The notes: generated by a model from the letters alone, not told the origin. DNA of 64,000 nucleotides from Gordonia liuliyuniae (GCF_021739025.1 NZ_JAKKOT010000007.1:62001-126000); one strand, 5' to 3'; shown: positions 11,681-20,360, numbered from the stretch's first letter. Translations and numbers: made by a program.

Positions 11681-12244
11681 ATGAACCACCACAGGATCAC
11701 GATCACAGCGGCCGCCGTACTCGTCGCGGTCGGTTCAGTCGTCACCGCGACCGGCTGTGCGACCGACGAGATCGATCACGCGTCGACGTCGACGGCGCAC
11801 TCTCCACAGATGTCCCCGCCGACATCGCGAACGGCGTCCACCGCATCGGCCTCGCCCACCGCAGCGGCCTCGCCCACCGCAGCGGTTTCAACCACCGCAT
11901 CGGGGCCGCGTCTCGACACGGGTGCCGGGGAGTCCCCGGCGCCGACGACTGTGCAGGCCGAACCGGAAGCGTGTTCGTCGGTGTCGGCAGCGACATTCGC
12001 GACGATCGCCGCGAACTCGTCCGTGGGCGACCGGTTGGTCTCGCCCATCGTGTTCAGGCGCGTCGACTGCGTCGGGACGACGGCCGTCGGACACACCGCC
12101 GTCGACGGCGTGCACCAACCCACCGGCGTCCTGTTCCTCTACAGCGCCGGCCAGTGGACCGCAGCCGGAGTCGGGAGCGCGATGGACTGCGTCGCCCTCG
12201 GCGCCCGGCCCAACGACGCCGCGCAGTTGGAGGGCTGTTCGTGA
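11681..12244 (+). CDS. LppP/LprE-family lipoprotein
   Basis: The 187-residue protein starts at an ATG preceded by AAGGAGAACAA. It has a signal peptide with lipobox TATGC (Cys near residue 27), a Thr/Ser/Ala/Pro-rich linker of about 60 residues, then a compact domain with GVHQPTGVLFLYSAGQW and an ending DAAQLEGC that resembles the mycobacterial LppP/LprE family. It should be acylated and anchored outside the cytoplasmic membrane; its function is unknown. The linker contains an in-frame 18-bp tandem repeat (11849-11884) that could vary in copy number between strains. Confidence 0.85.
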   Translation: MNHHRITITAAAVLVAVGSVVTATGCATDEIDHASTSTAHSPQMSPPTSRTASTASASPTAAASPTAAVSTTASGPRLDTGAGESPAPTTVQAEPEACSSVSAATFATIAANSSVGDRLVSPIVFRRVDCVGTTAVGHTAVDGVHQPTGVLFLYSAGQWTAAGVGSAMDCVALGARPNDAAQLEGCS

Positions 12245-12269
12245 CGCATGGGTACGTACGCTCGGACGC

Positions 12270-12428
12270 GTGGACATCCCCGCCGCATTGAACTCCCAGC
12301 GTCGCCTCGGCGACGCGGTCCTCAAGATCGGCTTCGACGGGTCGCCGGAGACGCGGCAGGAACACCTCGCGCTCCAGCATCGGGCTGGCGACGGTGCCGT
12401 GCAGATGCTGGCGCGGGGACGGGCGTGA
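12270..12428 (+). CDS. Small ORF of unknown function, coupled to SMR genes
   Basis: A 52-codon frame starts at GTG 12270 and ends in a TGATG overlap with the first SMR gene. Its third codon positions are GC-rich and it reads as a plausible protein (QRRLGDAVLKIGFDGSPETR), so it may be translated. I do not recognise it, and it could instead be the surviving end of a larger gene. There is no clear ribosome site. Its only contextual clue is tight coupling to the efflux pair. Confidence 0.35.
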   Translation: MDIPAALNSQRRLGDAVLKIGFDGSPETRQEHLALQHRAGDGAVQMLARGRA

Positions 12429-12781
12429 TGAACGCCCGGCTGCTCCTCGTCGCCGCGATCGTCGCCGAAGTGATCGGCACCCTCGCACTCCGCGCCACCA
12501 TCGACCATCGCGCGTGGATCGCCGTCGTGATCGTCGGATACGTCGCGGCGTTCACTCTGCTCGGGCTGACCCTGCGCTCCGGGATGTCCATCAGCGCCGC
12601 CTACGGGATCTGGGGCGCGAGCGGTGTCTCCCTCGTCGCACTTCTCGGCATGATCGTCTTCGGTGAGACGCTCAGCCCGAGTGCACTGGTCGGGATCGCA
12701 CTGATCGTCGTCGGGGTCGTGCTCATCGAGACCGACCCCAGACGGGCCGAACCGGGCAGCGTGCAGGACGTGAACGTATGA
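12428..12781 (+). CDS. SMR-family small multidrug efflux protein, subunit 1
   Basis: The 117-residue protein has four hydrophobic spans and the SMR family signature: the essential membrane Glu in VAAIVAEVIGTLALR near residue 14, AYGIWGASGVSLVALLG in span three, and GIALIVVGVVLIE in span four. It has a 12-residue hydrophilic tail. SMR proteins export cationic drugs or guanidinium-type compounds by proton exchange. The start is ATG 12428 (a GTG three bases upstream is possible). It overlaps the next SMR gene by ATGA; such paired SMR genes usually encode an antiparallel heterodimer. Confidence 0.88.
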   Translation: MNARLLLVAAIVAEVIGTLALRATIDHRAWIAVVIVGYVAAFTLLGLTLRSGMSISAAYGIWGASGVSLVALLGMIVFGETLSPSALVGIALIVVGVVLIETDPRRAEPGSVQDVNV

Positions 12782-13092
12782 CGTGGGTCTGGCTCCTCCT
12801 CGCAATCCTCGCCGAAGTGGCTGGCACGCTGTGCCTGCGCGCCGCCGACGGCCTGCGACGACGCCTGTGGCTGATACCGGTCGTCGTCGGCTACCTCGCA
12901 GCCTTCACCTTCCTCGCGATGTCGCTCGCCGAAGGCATGCCCATCGGTGTCGCGTACGGGCTGTGGACGGCCACCGGCATCGTGCTGGTCGCGCTGTCGG
13001 CGCGCGTCATCTGGCGGGACGCCATCACGCCGCGCATGCTGGTCGGCATGGCCGTCATCATCGTCGGCGTGATGCTGGTCGAGATGGGGTAG
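12778..13092 (+). CDS. SMR-family small multidrug efflux protein, subunit 2
   Basis: The 104-residue, four-span protein has the conserved Glu in LLAILAEVAGTLCLRAA near residue 13, AYGLWTATGIVLVAL in span three, and GMAVIIVGVMLVE in span four. It is the partner of the preceding gene (ATGA overlap). The two differ in positive charge: this one has a cluster RRRLW in the first loop, while the partner carries its basic residues in a longer C-terminal tail. This is consistent with opposite membrane orientation in a heterodimer. It is convergent with the P450 gene, only 6 bp away. Confidence 0.88.
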   Translation: MTWVWLLLAILAEVAGTLCLRAADGLRRRLWLIPVVVGYLAAFTFLAMSLAEGMPIGVAYGLWTATGIVLVALSARVIWRDAITPRMLVGMAVIIVGVMLVEMG

Positions 13093-13098
13093 GGGCGC

Positions 13099-14535
13099 CT
13101 AGCGGCGCCGGAAGTCGATGGGGAGACCGTCGGCGGGGGTGGGGCCGGTCCCGTACTCGAGGCTTAGTTCGTAATCGTCGGGCACTGACCACTCGAAGTT
13201 GAGGAGGAGCTGGTGCATGATCGACTTCACCTCCATTCCGCCGAAGTACAGGCCGATGCACTTGTGGGCTCCACCGCCGAACGGGCTCCACGCGAACCGA
13301 TGGACCTTGTCTTCGCGGCGTTCCGGTGAGAATCGATCCGGGTCGAACTTCGTCGGCTCGGGCCACCACTCCTCCCGGAGCATCGTCGCCCACGGGTGGA
13401 TCGCGACCAGCGTGCCGGACGGGATGTAGTGGCCGAGGATCTCGGTGTCCTCGATCGCCTTGCGGAACAACATGCCGACCGGTGCGTTCAGGCGCAGCGT
13501 CTCCTTGAACGCCAAGTCCAGGCTCGGCAGAGCGTCCTGGTCGTCGTAGTCGAGCGTCGGCTTACCCAACGCGAGTGACTCGTCCCGCAACCGCTGCTGC
13601 CATTGCGGGTCACGGCCCAGGAAATAGGTGAGCATCGACAGCGCGATGGTGCTCGTGTCATGGGCCGCCATCATCACGAAGATCATGTGGTTGACGACGT
13701 CCTCGTCGCTGAACGTGTTGCCTTCGTCGTCCTCGCTGTGGCACAACACCGTGAACAGGTCGTCGGCGTCGCCTGCGCGACGAGCCGCGATCTCGGAACG
13801 GAAGTACTCTTGCAGCCGTTCCCGTCCGCGCAGCCCCCGCGCCCACGTGAAGTTTCCGACGTCGCGCCGGAGCATGGCCTGCCCGCCGCGGACCGCGGCC
13901 TCGAAGGCCTGCTCCAGTTCGTGGTTCTCGTCGCGGGACAGCGACGAGCCGACGAACACCTCCGATGCGAGCGACAGCAACAACTCCTTCGTCTTGGCGT
14001 ACATCGGGAAACCGTCGCCCACCTGCCATTGTGCGAGCGACTTCTCGATGTGCGGTGTCATCAGATCGAGATAGCCTTCGAGCCGCGGTTTGGCGAAGGC
14101 CTGCTGCATGATCCGACGGTGATGCATGTGCTCGCCGAAGTCCATCAGCATGATTCCGCGTCGGAAGAACGGTCCGATCATCACCTCCCAGCCCTGTTCG
14201 CTGGAGAACGCCTTCTCCCGATTCATCCACGCGGCTTCGACGGCGTCCGGTCCGACGAGCGTCACCAGGTTCATGCCGAGCACACCGGACCACGACACCG
14301 GACCGTACTTCTCGAACCGTTTCATCGTGTTGGCGAGCGGGTCGGCCAACGCTTCGATCGTGGTGCCGATGACCGGAAATCCCGCGCTTCCCATCACCGG
14401 CTTCAAACCGGACCCGGCGGGCGGCTCGGCGAGCGGCGCATCGGGACTCGGATACAGGCTCGTGGCCTTGGCCAGGACGCGCTGCAGCGTCTTGGTGGCC
14501 GTCGTCGTCAACTCCGCCGTCGATGGAACCGACAT
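13099..14535 (-). CDS. Cytochrome P450
   Basis: The 478-residue soluble P450 has all core motifs: I-helix oxygen site AAHDTSTIAL near residue 290, K-helix ExxR in KETLRLN near residue 345, FDPDRFSPERRE, and the heme-cysteine loop FGGGAHKCIG near residue 425. It is longer than typical 400-residue bacterial P450s and has a CYP51-like AHDTST motif. The substrate is unknown. A strong 32-bp palindrome lies 50-81 bp upstream of the start (14585-14616), suggesting control by a TetR-like repressor. No ferredoxin gene is adjacent. Confidence 0.94.
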   Translation of the reverse strand: MSVPSTAELTTTATKTLQRVLAKATSLYPSPDAPLAEPPAGSGLKPVMGSAGFPVIGTTIEALADPLANTMKRFEKYGPVSWSGVLGMNLVTLVGPDAVEAAWMNREKAFSSEQGWEVMIGPFFRRGIMLMDFGEHMHHRRIMQQAFAKPRLEGYLDLMTPHIEKSLAQWQVGDGFPMYAKTKELLLSLASEVFVGSSLSRDENHELEQAFEAAVRGGQAMLRRDVGNFTWARGLRGRERLQEYFRSEIAARRAGDADDLFTVLCHSEDDEGNTFSDEDVVNHMIFVMMAAHDTSTIALSMLTYFLGRDPQWQQRLRDESLALGKPTLDYDDQDALPSLDLAFKETLRLNAPVGMLFRKAIEDTEILGHYIPSGTLVAIHPWATMLREEWWPEPTKFDPDRFSPERREDKVHRFAWSPFGGGAHKCIGLYFGGMEVKSIMHQLLLNFEWSVPDDYELSLEYGTGPTPADGLPIDFRRR

Positions 14536-14584
14536 CGCTCTGTCCCCGCAATCGTCTGGTAGTCGTGAGTCGTGTCACTCCGAC

Positions 14585-14616
14585 ACTTGGAACGTAACTA
14601 AAGTTATGTACCAAGT
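14585..14616. promoter_or_regulatory. Operator-like palindrome upstream of the P450 gene
   Basis: Two 15-bp arms, ACTTGGAACGTAACT and AGTTATGTACCAAGT, flank a 2-bp centre. The arms match at 13 of 15 positions, with a core TAACT-AA-AGTTA. The site lies in the AT-rich gap between the P450 start (14535) and the stop of the neighbouring oxygenase gene, where the P450 promoter must be. Size and symmetry fit a TetR-family dimer site. The cognate regulator is not obvious; the nearest TetR gene is at 19734-20360. Confidence 0.6.
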
Positions 14617-14647
14617 CCAGTGATTCGCCGAATCCGGTCGGGCGCGC

Positions 14648-15427
14648 TCAACTCCGTGCTCGGGCCGCCAGGACGGACGGCACGACCTGGTCGGGGAAGA
14701 TGTTCCGCGTCGGCGAGAGCTGGTCGATCGCCCGCAGCCGCGTCGCGTACCAGGTCAACGCTCGACGGTCCGAGTCCGACGGCTCGATGCCCAGATATGT
14801 GCACGCCACCGGATGCTGGATCGCGCGGACCGCGGCCGCAGGCAACTTCTTGAAGTACCAGTCGTCCGGGCGCAGCAGTTGCTCTCGATACCAGTCGTAT
14901 CCGGGATTCGGGTCGAGTTGTGTCGCGAGCGCCTCGTCGAAGTACTCGTAGAACTCGCCGACCGTCGCGGGCATTAGACGATCGGAGATCCCGTAGCGCC
15001 GATACCACTCGCACGTCTCTCGATACAGCTGTTCGCGGCCGTCGTCGTCGAGCCCGTCGAAGAAGAACTCGACACACGCGAACAGCGCGTCGACGTAGGT
15101 GGCGTGCTCGAAGAAGAAGATCGCCGGATTGAGCGCGTGATAACGCGTCCCGTCGGGCGTCTGACTGCGGAAATGGTCGTGGGCGTAGCGGATCAGGCGG
15201 ACCTCGTCGAAGTCCGATTCGTACGCTGCGCGGATGATGCACGGCGCCGTCCGCCTCTTGTGCACGAACACTCGCTGGCGGACGAGCGAGAACTCGTGTG
15301 TCGCCGACGCGATCGCCGGATGCAGCATCTGCAACGAGACTGCTCGACAGATCGACATGACGAACCGCCGATCTCCGAGGTAGCGCCAGATCAGGGAGTC
15401 GGCGTCGAGTGCGACGTGAGTCCTCAC
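14648..15427 (-). CDS. MpaB-type oxygenase family protein (DUF2236), second copy
   Basis: The 259-residue protein belongs to the DUF2236/MpaB family, related to rubber-cleaving latex clearing protein, whose members bind heme b. Family landmarks are MLHPAIASATHEFS near residue 35 and NPAIFFFEHATYVDALF near residue 95, with several conserved His and Arg. The GTG at 15427 overlaps the preceding paralogue by GTGA, so it is second in a two-gene operon. A longer frame reaching to 15922 is a shadow of the upstream gene. The role is inferred from family only. Confidence 0.8.
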   Translation of the reverse strand: MRTHVALDADSLIWRYLGDRRFVMSICRAVSLQMLHPAIASATHEFSLVRQRVFVHKRRTAPCIIRAAYESDFDEVRLIRYAHDHFRSQTPDGTRYHALNPAIFFFEHATYVDALFACVEFFFDGLDDDGREQLYRETCEWYRRYGISDRLMPATVGEFYEYFDEALATQLDPNPGYDWYREQLLRPDDWYFKKLPAAAVRAIQHPVACTYLGIEPSDSDRRALTWYATRLRAIDQLSPTRNIFPDQVVPSVLAARARS

Positions 15428-16302
15428 ATCAACGGGCGGCCGAAGCGGTTCCGCCTGCGGGTGTCCCACAGCAGGATCTTGAACGACAGCTGGGACAGCC
15501 ACAGCGGTTTGCGCCGCTCTTTGCGGACCTGCGTGGCGATGTAACTGTCGAACCAGCGCTGGTCGTCGGTGGACCACTCGACACGTAGGGCGTCGCGGAA
15601 CTCCTGCGGGAGGTAGCCGATCGTGCGGCGGTATTTGACCGGGCCGAACTTGCGTTGGACGAACTCGCTCGCATATCCGAAGTTCGCGATGTCGAGGAGG
15701 AAGTCGCGTACCTCGTCGCTGATGTCGATCTTTGCGACCTGCTCGTTCCAGTACGCGTCGAACGCGGCACGGTCGGTCGGCCACATCTCGGCGGGCATCT
15801 GCAAGGTGGTGCCGCACACCTTGCCCTGCTGATAGAACTGCTCGCGCAGGTCGCCCGTCAGCGGGCCGCGGGCGCGTTCGTAGATGTCCTCCCAGCCGAA
15901 GTACAGGCACGCGGCCACCCACAACTGCAGGTCGGCGTGCATCGCGTTGTACTCGACGGGGCTGTCGTCGGTGGACCGCACCTGCGCGTGCTGGCGATTG
16001 ACGGCTTTGCGGTAGCGACGACGGTCGTCGGCGTTCCCGAACACCGCGACGGCCAGGTACGAGGCCGTCGTCCGTGCACGCTTGACCGGATGCGTGTCGA
16101 GTCGACCGTTCTCGACGGTGCTGTGCGCGACACCGTAGCCGACGGCCGGGTTGGCCAACTGCATGATGACGTTCGCTGTCGACATGGTGCTGCCCATCGA
16201 CAGCAGCGATCTGCCGAAGACGCTCGCGTCGAGCGCATCGAGCTCTTCTCGGCTCGACTTCTTCGGTTTCGCGCCGTCGATCTGCTGTTCCGGTGAGGTC
16301 AC
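15424..16302 (-). CDS. MpaB-type oxygenase family protein (DUF2236), first copy
   Basis: The 292-residue protein is another DUF2236/MpaB member. Landmarks are MQLANPAVGYGVAHSTVENG near residue 47, HPVKRARTTASYLAVAVFG near residue 72, and YNAMHADLQLWVAACLYFG near residue 118. It starts at GTG 16302 with a GGAG ribosome site and is translationally coupled to its paralogue. A near-perfect 30-bp palindrome (16310-16339) begins 8 bp upstream of the start, overlapping where the promoter must lie, so expression is probably repressor-controlled. Confidence 0.85.
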   Translation of the reverse strand: MTSPEQQIDGAKPKKSSREELDALDASVFGRSLLSMGSTMSTANVIMQLANPAVGYGVAHSTVENGRLDTHPVKRARTTASYLAVAVFGNADDRRRYRKAVNRQHAQVRSTDDSPVEYNAMHADLQLWVAACLYFGWEDIYERARGPLTGDLREQFYQQGKVCGTTLQMPAEMWPTDRAAFDAYWNEQVAKIDISDEVRDFLLDIANFGYASEFVQRKFGPVKYRRTIGYLPQEFRDALRVEWSTDDQRWFDSYIATQVRKERRKPLWLSQLSFKILLWDTRRRNRFGRPLM

Positions 16303-16309
16303 GACACTC

Positions 16310-16339
16310 CTAATCTGAATACGATTGTGTTCAGATTAG
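16310..16339. promoter_or_regulatory. Operator-like palindrome upstream of the MpaB-type operon
   Basis: Arms CTAATCTGAA and TTCAGATTAG are perfect over 10 bp. Allowing one mismatch they extend to 13 bp around a 4-bp centre GATT. The palindrome lies between the efflux-gene stop (16350) and the oxygenase start (16302), adjoining the ribosome site. Symmetry and length fit a TetR-family operator. A transcription start inside or just upstream of it is inferred, not shown. Confidence 0.65.
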
Positions 16340-16349
16340 CGCATGGTGC

Positions 16350-17990
16350 TCATTCCGTCGACGTCGCGCCCGCCCCTTCGGGGATCTCACGCCGCTGATA
16401 GCCGGGGAGTCGGGACGCCGGAATGATCGCAGTCGCGCTGATGCCAGCCAGAATCAACAGACCGTATTTCAACGTCTTCAGGCGGGCGTCCTCGTTGACT
16501 TCGACCGCGGCGTCGATCTGCCGATCGGTCGCATCGGTCTCGGTGGCGAGCAACTCGCGCAGGCTGTCGTTGCCGACGAAGTTGACGTTGTCCAGGTTCA
16601 CCTGGGAGACGAGTTCGTCCGGCAGCTCCGGATGCTCGGCGACCGACGTCGCGACAGCGAAACCGAGCAGCGAGACGAGGAGTGCGCCGATCGTCGCCGT
16701 GCCGACCGCCGACGCCAGGTTCTGGGCGGTGCCGCGGATGGAACCGACGTCGCCCGCCCGCTCCTTCGGGGCCGACGTGACCAGAACGTTGAACACGAGC
16801 GTGACGAGGGCGCCCTGGCCGATGCCGAAGACGACGAGGCCGAGGATCGTCGAGAACGTCTGCCAGTCGTTCGTGACCACGAACGCCAGCCAGACGAGTG
16901 CCACCGTCGTCAAAATGAACGAGGCGGTGCCGATGGCGCGCGGGCTGTACCTCTTGTAAACGCGGACGACGAGCATCGCGGTCACGAACACGGTCAGGTT
17001 GAACGGGATCATCGCCAACGACGTGTCGAACGGACTGCGACCCTGGACGATCTGAATGTACAGCGGCACAGTGAAGTTCAATGCCGCTTCCATCGCGACG
17101 ATGATGAACATCGCGTACACCGCCGCGCGTTCACGCGAGCTGCCGAGGACCGACAGGTCGACCAGCGGCACGCGTCCGCTGCGCCGCCTTCGTCTGGTCC
17201 ACGTGACGAACGCCTGCCCCAGGATCAGGCCGACGATGATGAAGACAGGAGCAGGGGAGACGCCGACCAGGTCGAACGGTGCGTTGTCGTCGGCGAAGAA
17301 GACGCCCCAGGCATTGAGGTTGTTGAAGCCGAGCGTCAACAGCACGATCGCGGCGCCGATCAGGACGGCGGCCACGACGTCGATGTCGATGGTGCGATCG
17401 CCGTTGTCGGGGCGGAGGGTGAAGCTCAACGCGAACACGATCACCGCGAGTGCGAGGACGATCATGAACACCGGGCGCCACCCGACGAGGGACCCGAGCG
17501 CGCCGCCGAGGAAGAAGGCCGACATGCCGGAGATCGCGCGCGCCGAACCCAGCGACCCGACCGCGCTCGCCTGCTGGTCGCCCTTGTAGTTCTCGGCGAT
17601 CAACGCGACGAGAGCAGGCACGATGATCGCCGCGGACGCGCCGGCCAGCGCCTGACCGGCGATCACCCACGCCACCGACGGTGACACGATCATCAACACC
17701 GACGATGCCGCGAACGTGAAGGTGACGGCCCGGAAGATCTTCACCCAGCCGACACGTTGACCGAGCTTGCCGCCCAACATGACGAGCGCGGCGACCGCCA
17801 GGCCGTACGCGACGATCGTCGTACTGACGACTGTCGGGGCGACGCCGAAGTCGTCCACCATGCCGCCGATGGAGACCGGCAGCGCCGCCACGTTGAACGA
17901 CATCAACACCTGGCCGAAGAAGAAGCAGACCATGGGAAGCCACGACGCGCGTTCGGGTACTTCCGCTCGATGGTCGTCAGCGGTGGTCAT
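16350..17990 (-). CDS. MFS efflux transporter, DHA2 (14-span) type
   Basis: The 546-residue protein has about fourteen hydrophobic spans. MFS motifs include SIGGMVDDFG and YGLAVAALVMLGGKLGQRVG (loop 2-3 motif A) and a span-5 segment SAIIVPALVALIAENY-like (motif C region). A predicted extracytoplasmic insert near residues 455-505 is acidic. DHA2 members export drugs, dyes or lipids by proton antiport. It follows another DHA2 gene on the same strand with palindrome D (18015-18086) in between, and a TetR gene lies upstream of both. Confidence 0.88.
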   Translation of the reverse strand: MTTADDHRAEVPERASWLPMVCFFFGQVLMSFNVAALPVSIGGMVDDFGVAPTVVSTTIVAYGLAVAALVMLGGKLGQRVGWVKIFRAVTFTFAASSVLMIVSPSVAWVIAGQALAGASAAIIVPALVALIAENYKGDQQASAVGSLGSARAISGMSAFFLGGALGSLVGWRPVFMIVLALAVIVFALSFTLRPDNGDRTIDIDVVAAVLIGAAIVLLTLGFNNLNAWGVFFADDNAPFDLVGVSPAPVFIIVGLILGQAFVTWTRRRRRSGRVPLVDLSVLGSSRERAAVYAMFIIVAMEAALNFTVPLYIQIVQGRSPFDTSLAMIPFNLTVFVTAMLVVRVYKRYSPRAIGTASFILTTVALVWLAFVVTNDWQTFSTILGLVVFGIGQGALVTLVFNVLVTSAPKERAGDVGSIRGTAQNLASAVGTATIGALLVSLLGFAVATSVAEHPELPDELVSQVNLDNVNFVGNDSLRELLATETDATDRQIDAAVEVNEDARLKTLKYGLLILAGISATAIIPASRLPGYQRREIPEGAGATSTE

Positions 17991-18014
17991 CGGTTGGCTC
18001 CGTTCTACTCTGCG

Positions 18015-18086
18015 GAAGTACTAGCACGTATGCGGTATTCACTCGGCACAGAAGCCGGTTTCGGGCCGAATACGTGCTAGTACTTC
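18015..18086. repeat. Palindromic element, family D (single copy)
   Basis: Perfect 17-bp arms GAAGTACTAGCACGTAT (18015-18031) and its complement (18070-18086) enclose 38 bp that contain a second stem TCGGC/GCCGA. The element begins 7 bp after the stop of the upstream efflux gene and ends 25 bp before the start of the next. It resembles families A-C in size, in placement at a stop codon, and in the inner TCGGC/GCCGA stem. It could act as a terminator, but there is no T-run on either side. Confidence 0.8.
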
Positions 18087-18092
18087 TGGCGG

Positions 18093-19616
18093 TCAGTGCG
18101 TCGACGCCGGCTCCGCAGCCTCGACAGCCTCCTCGGCGCTCTTGGGGCGCCGGACGAGGAGGGAGAGGACGACGGCGAGGATCGCGAAGCCCGCACCCCA
18201 GTAGAACGCCTGGTGGATGCCGTTCGCCTGGGCCAGGACCGGTTCGACGCCGTCGTTGATCTCCGCCGTCATCGACCGGGTCATCACCGTGATGAACAGC
18301 GCGGTGCCCGCGGCTCCGGCGAGCTGCTGCAAGGTGTTCTGGATGGCGCTCGCATGCGAGTACATCAGCGGCGGCACCGAGCCGAGCGCCGACGTCATGA
18401 GCGGCGTCATCATCGAACCGAGTCCGAGACTCAACAGCACGTGGATGCCGACGACCTTCCACTCCTGGTTGGTGAAGATCCAGAACTCCGACGTCGCCGG
18501 TTCGGCGTTGAGTGTCGTCAGCAGGATCAGCGCGACAGTCACGAGGATCGCGCCTGGCGTCACCAGCGGTCGAGGCCCGACCTTGTCGTAGAGCGCGCCG
18601 ACGAACGGCGCGATCAGACCCATCACGAGGCCGCCGGGCAGCAGGACCAGGCCGGTCTCCATGGTGCTGGCGTGCCACACGTTCTGCATGAACAACGGCA
18701 GCAACATGATCGCGCCGAACAGCGCGGCCATCGCGACGAGCAGGATGATGATGCCGACGGTGAAGGTCCGGGTCTTGAACGGGCGGAGATCCAGGAGCGC
18801 GGACTCGCTGGCCTGCAGGCTGATCTGCCGCCACACGAAGAGGGCGAGCCCGACGACGCCGATGACGATCGGCACCCACGGCGGCATCGGGGTGTCGCCG
18901 GTCGCGGCTTCGCCGATGCCGTTGAGTCCGTAGATCAGACCGGCGAATGCGATGACCGACAGGAGGACGGACGCGACGTCGAACGGCGCCTTGCGCGGGG
19001 TGGTGATGTTGCGGACCAGGACGACGCCGAGGATCAGTGCGATCGCGGCGATCGGCAGCATGAAGTAGAACATCCACCGCCAGTCGAGGTGATCGAGGAT
19101 CGCGCCGGAGATCGTCGGCCCTGTCGCGGGGGCGACGGCGATGACGATCGAGATGAAGCCCATGACGGTGCCGCGTCGTTGTTCGGGAATGAACGTGAGG
19201 ACGGTCGTGATCATCAACGGGATCATCACCGCGGTGCCGGAGGCCTGGATGACGCGGCCGATCACGAGGATGCCGAAGCCTGGCGCGACGGCGGCCAGCA
19301 ATGTGCCCGCGGTGAACAGCGACATCGCGGTTATGAACACGGCGCGCGTCGAGAAGCGTTGTAGCAGGAAGCCTGTGGTCGGAATGACGACGGCCATCGT
19401 CAACATGAACGCGGTGGTCAGCCACTGCGCGGTGCTGGCGGTGATGTTCAGATCGACCATCAGCACGGGAATCGCGACGCTCATGATCGTCTCGTTGAGG
19501 ATCATCACGAACGTCGCGACCAACAGCAGTCCGATGACGAGCTTGACCGAGGCGGGCGGTGGCGCGTCGGGTGTTTCGGGGGTGGCCGCTTCAGGTGTGC
19601 GGTCGTCGACACTCAC
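18093..19616 (-). CDS. MFS efflux transporter, DHA2 (EmrB/QacA) type
   Basis: The protein of about 507 residues has fourteen predicted spans. Typical DHA2 sequence is seen in FVMILNETIMSVAIPVLMVD near residue 35 (motif D1 region), LTTAFMLTMAVVIPTTGFLL, and GPTISGAILDHLDWRWMFYF (motif C). I chose GTG 19616 (VSVDDRTPE), because AAAGGA lies at ribosome-site distance from it; an ATG at 19631 would place that site inside the gene. It lies downstream of, and in the same direction as, a TetR gene, suggesting drug-inducible efflux. Confidence 0.88.
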   Translation of the reverse strand: MSVDDRTPEAATPETPDAPPPASVKLVIGLLLVATFVMILNETIMSVAIPVLMVDLNITASTAQWLTTAFMLTMAVVIPTTGFLLQRFSTRAVFITAMSLFTAGTLLAAVAPGFGILVIGRVIQASGTAVMIPLMITTVLTFIPEQRRGTVMGFISIVIAVAPATGPTISGAILDHLDWRWMFYFMLPIAAIALILGVVLVRNITTPRKAPFDVASVLLSVIAFAGLIYGLNGIGEAATGDTPMPPWVPIVIGVVGLALFVWRQISLQASESALLDLRPFKTRTFTVGIIILLVAMAALFGAIMLLPLFMQNVWHASTMETGLVLLPGGLVMGLIAPFVGALYDKVGPRPLVTPGAILVTVALILLTTLNAEPATSEFWIFTNQEWKVVGIHVLLSLGLGSMMTPLMTSALGSVPPLMYSHASAIQNTLQQLAGAAGTALFITVMTRSMTAEINDGVEPVLAQANGIHQAFYWGAGFAILAVVLSLLVRRPKSAEEAVEAAEPASTH

Positions 19617-19733
19617 GACGTGTCCTTTCACAGAGATGTGCGTGGAGGTGAATCAGCGAACGTGACAAAATGCTCTTAAGCAGAGTCCTCGGTTCGGACT
19701 ACACGTGTCAACTGATTTCGCTGGGTGCGGCGG

Positions 19734-20360
19734 TCATGTTCGGGCCTGGAGCATTGCGCACGCCATCTCCTCCACCTCGGATTCGAATGTTTCCGGCTCG
19801 GGTGCGCTATCGCCTTCCCGGTCGCGCTCCCACGCCGCGTACGCATTGATCACGAAGCGCACCACTAGCCCGACCCGTCGTCGGGCGTCGGCCTCGGGGA
19901 GGTCGACGGCCAGTGTAATCCGGTGCAGAAGCGTGGACAGACCGTTGAGCGAGTCGTCGAGCGGGTAGTACTCGGCGCTGTCGCCGTCGGACCGCGGGCC
20001 ACCGAGCACGTCGAGTGGCACCGACGCCAGCCACTGCTCGTTGAAGCGTGCCCAGTAGCTGGGATGTCGGGTGACTTCGGTGGTCAGCGGGCGCACGTAG
20101 GCGTGCACCAGCTGCTTCATGTCGGGTTCGTCGATCGCCGCGACCAGCGCCGCTCGTTCGGCGTTCATCTGCGGCGAGTGTCGTGCCCAGATCGCGTCGA
20201 GCAGTCCGTGCCACGATCCGAAGTGGTAGCTGATCGCCGAACTGTTGCGGTGGCCGGCGTCTTTGACCACCTCCCGCGCCGACACTCCGTAGATGCCGCG
20301 CGCGGCGATGAGCCTCTCGGCGGAGTCCAGCAGAGCGGATCTCCCTGTTGACAGCGACAT
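19734..20360 (-). CDS. TetR/AcrR-family transcriptional regulator
   Basis: The 208-residue protein has an N-terminal helix-turn-helix (residues about 8-55) with AAERLIAARGIYGVSAREVV-type spacing and SSAISYHFGSWHGLLDAIW. The C-terminal all-helical ligand domain is divergent. It is transcribed toward two efflux genes and divergently from two dehydrogenase genes with a 103-bp AT-rich gap, so it may control either or both. The C-terminal domain resembles regulators whose HTH begins LLDSAERLI, but the ligand cannot be predicted. Confidence 0.88.
   Translation of the reverse strand: MSLSTGRSALLDSAERLIAARGIYGVSAREVVKDAGHRNSSAISYHFGSWHGLLDAIWARHSPQMNAERAALVAAIDEPDMKQLVHAYVRPLTTEVTRHPSYWARFNEQWLASVPLDVLGGPRSDGDSAEYYPLDDSLNGLSTLLHRITLAVDLPEADARRRVGLVVRFVINAYAAWERDREGDSAPEPETFESEVEEMACAMLQART

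Noticed and set aside
13094..13109. GGCGCC-TAGC-GGCGCC hairpin between SMR and P450 stops
   Set aside because: Only six pairs in very GC-rich DNA; it may help termination but is too short to call.
14585..14616. KstR (cholesterol) operator before the P450
   Set aside because: The AAC and GTT half-sites are spaced 4 bp apart in the core here, not the 2 bp I associate with KstR sites.
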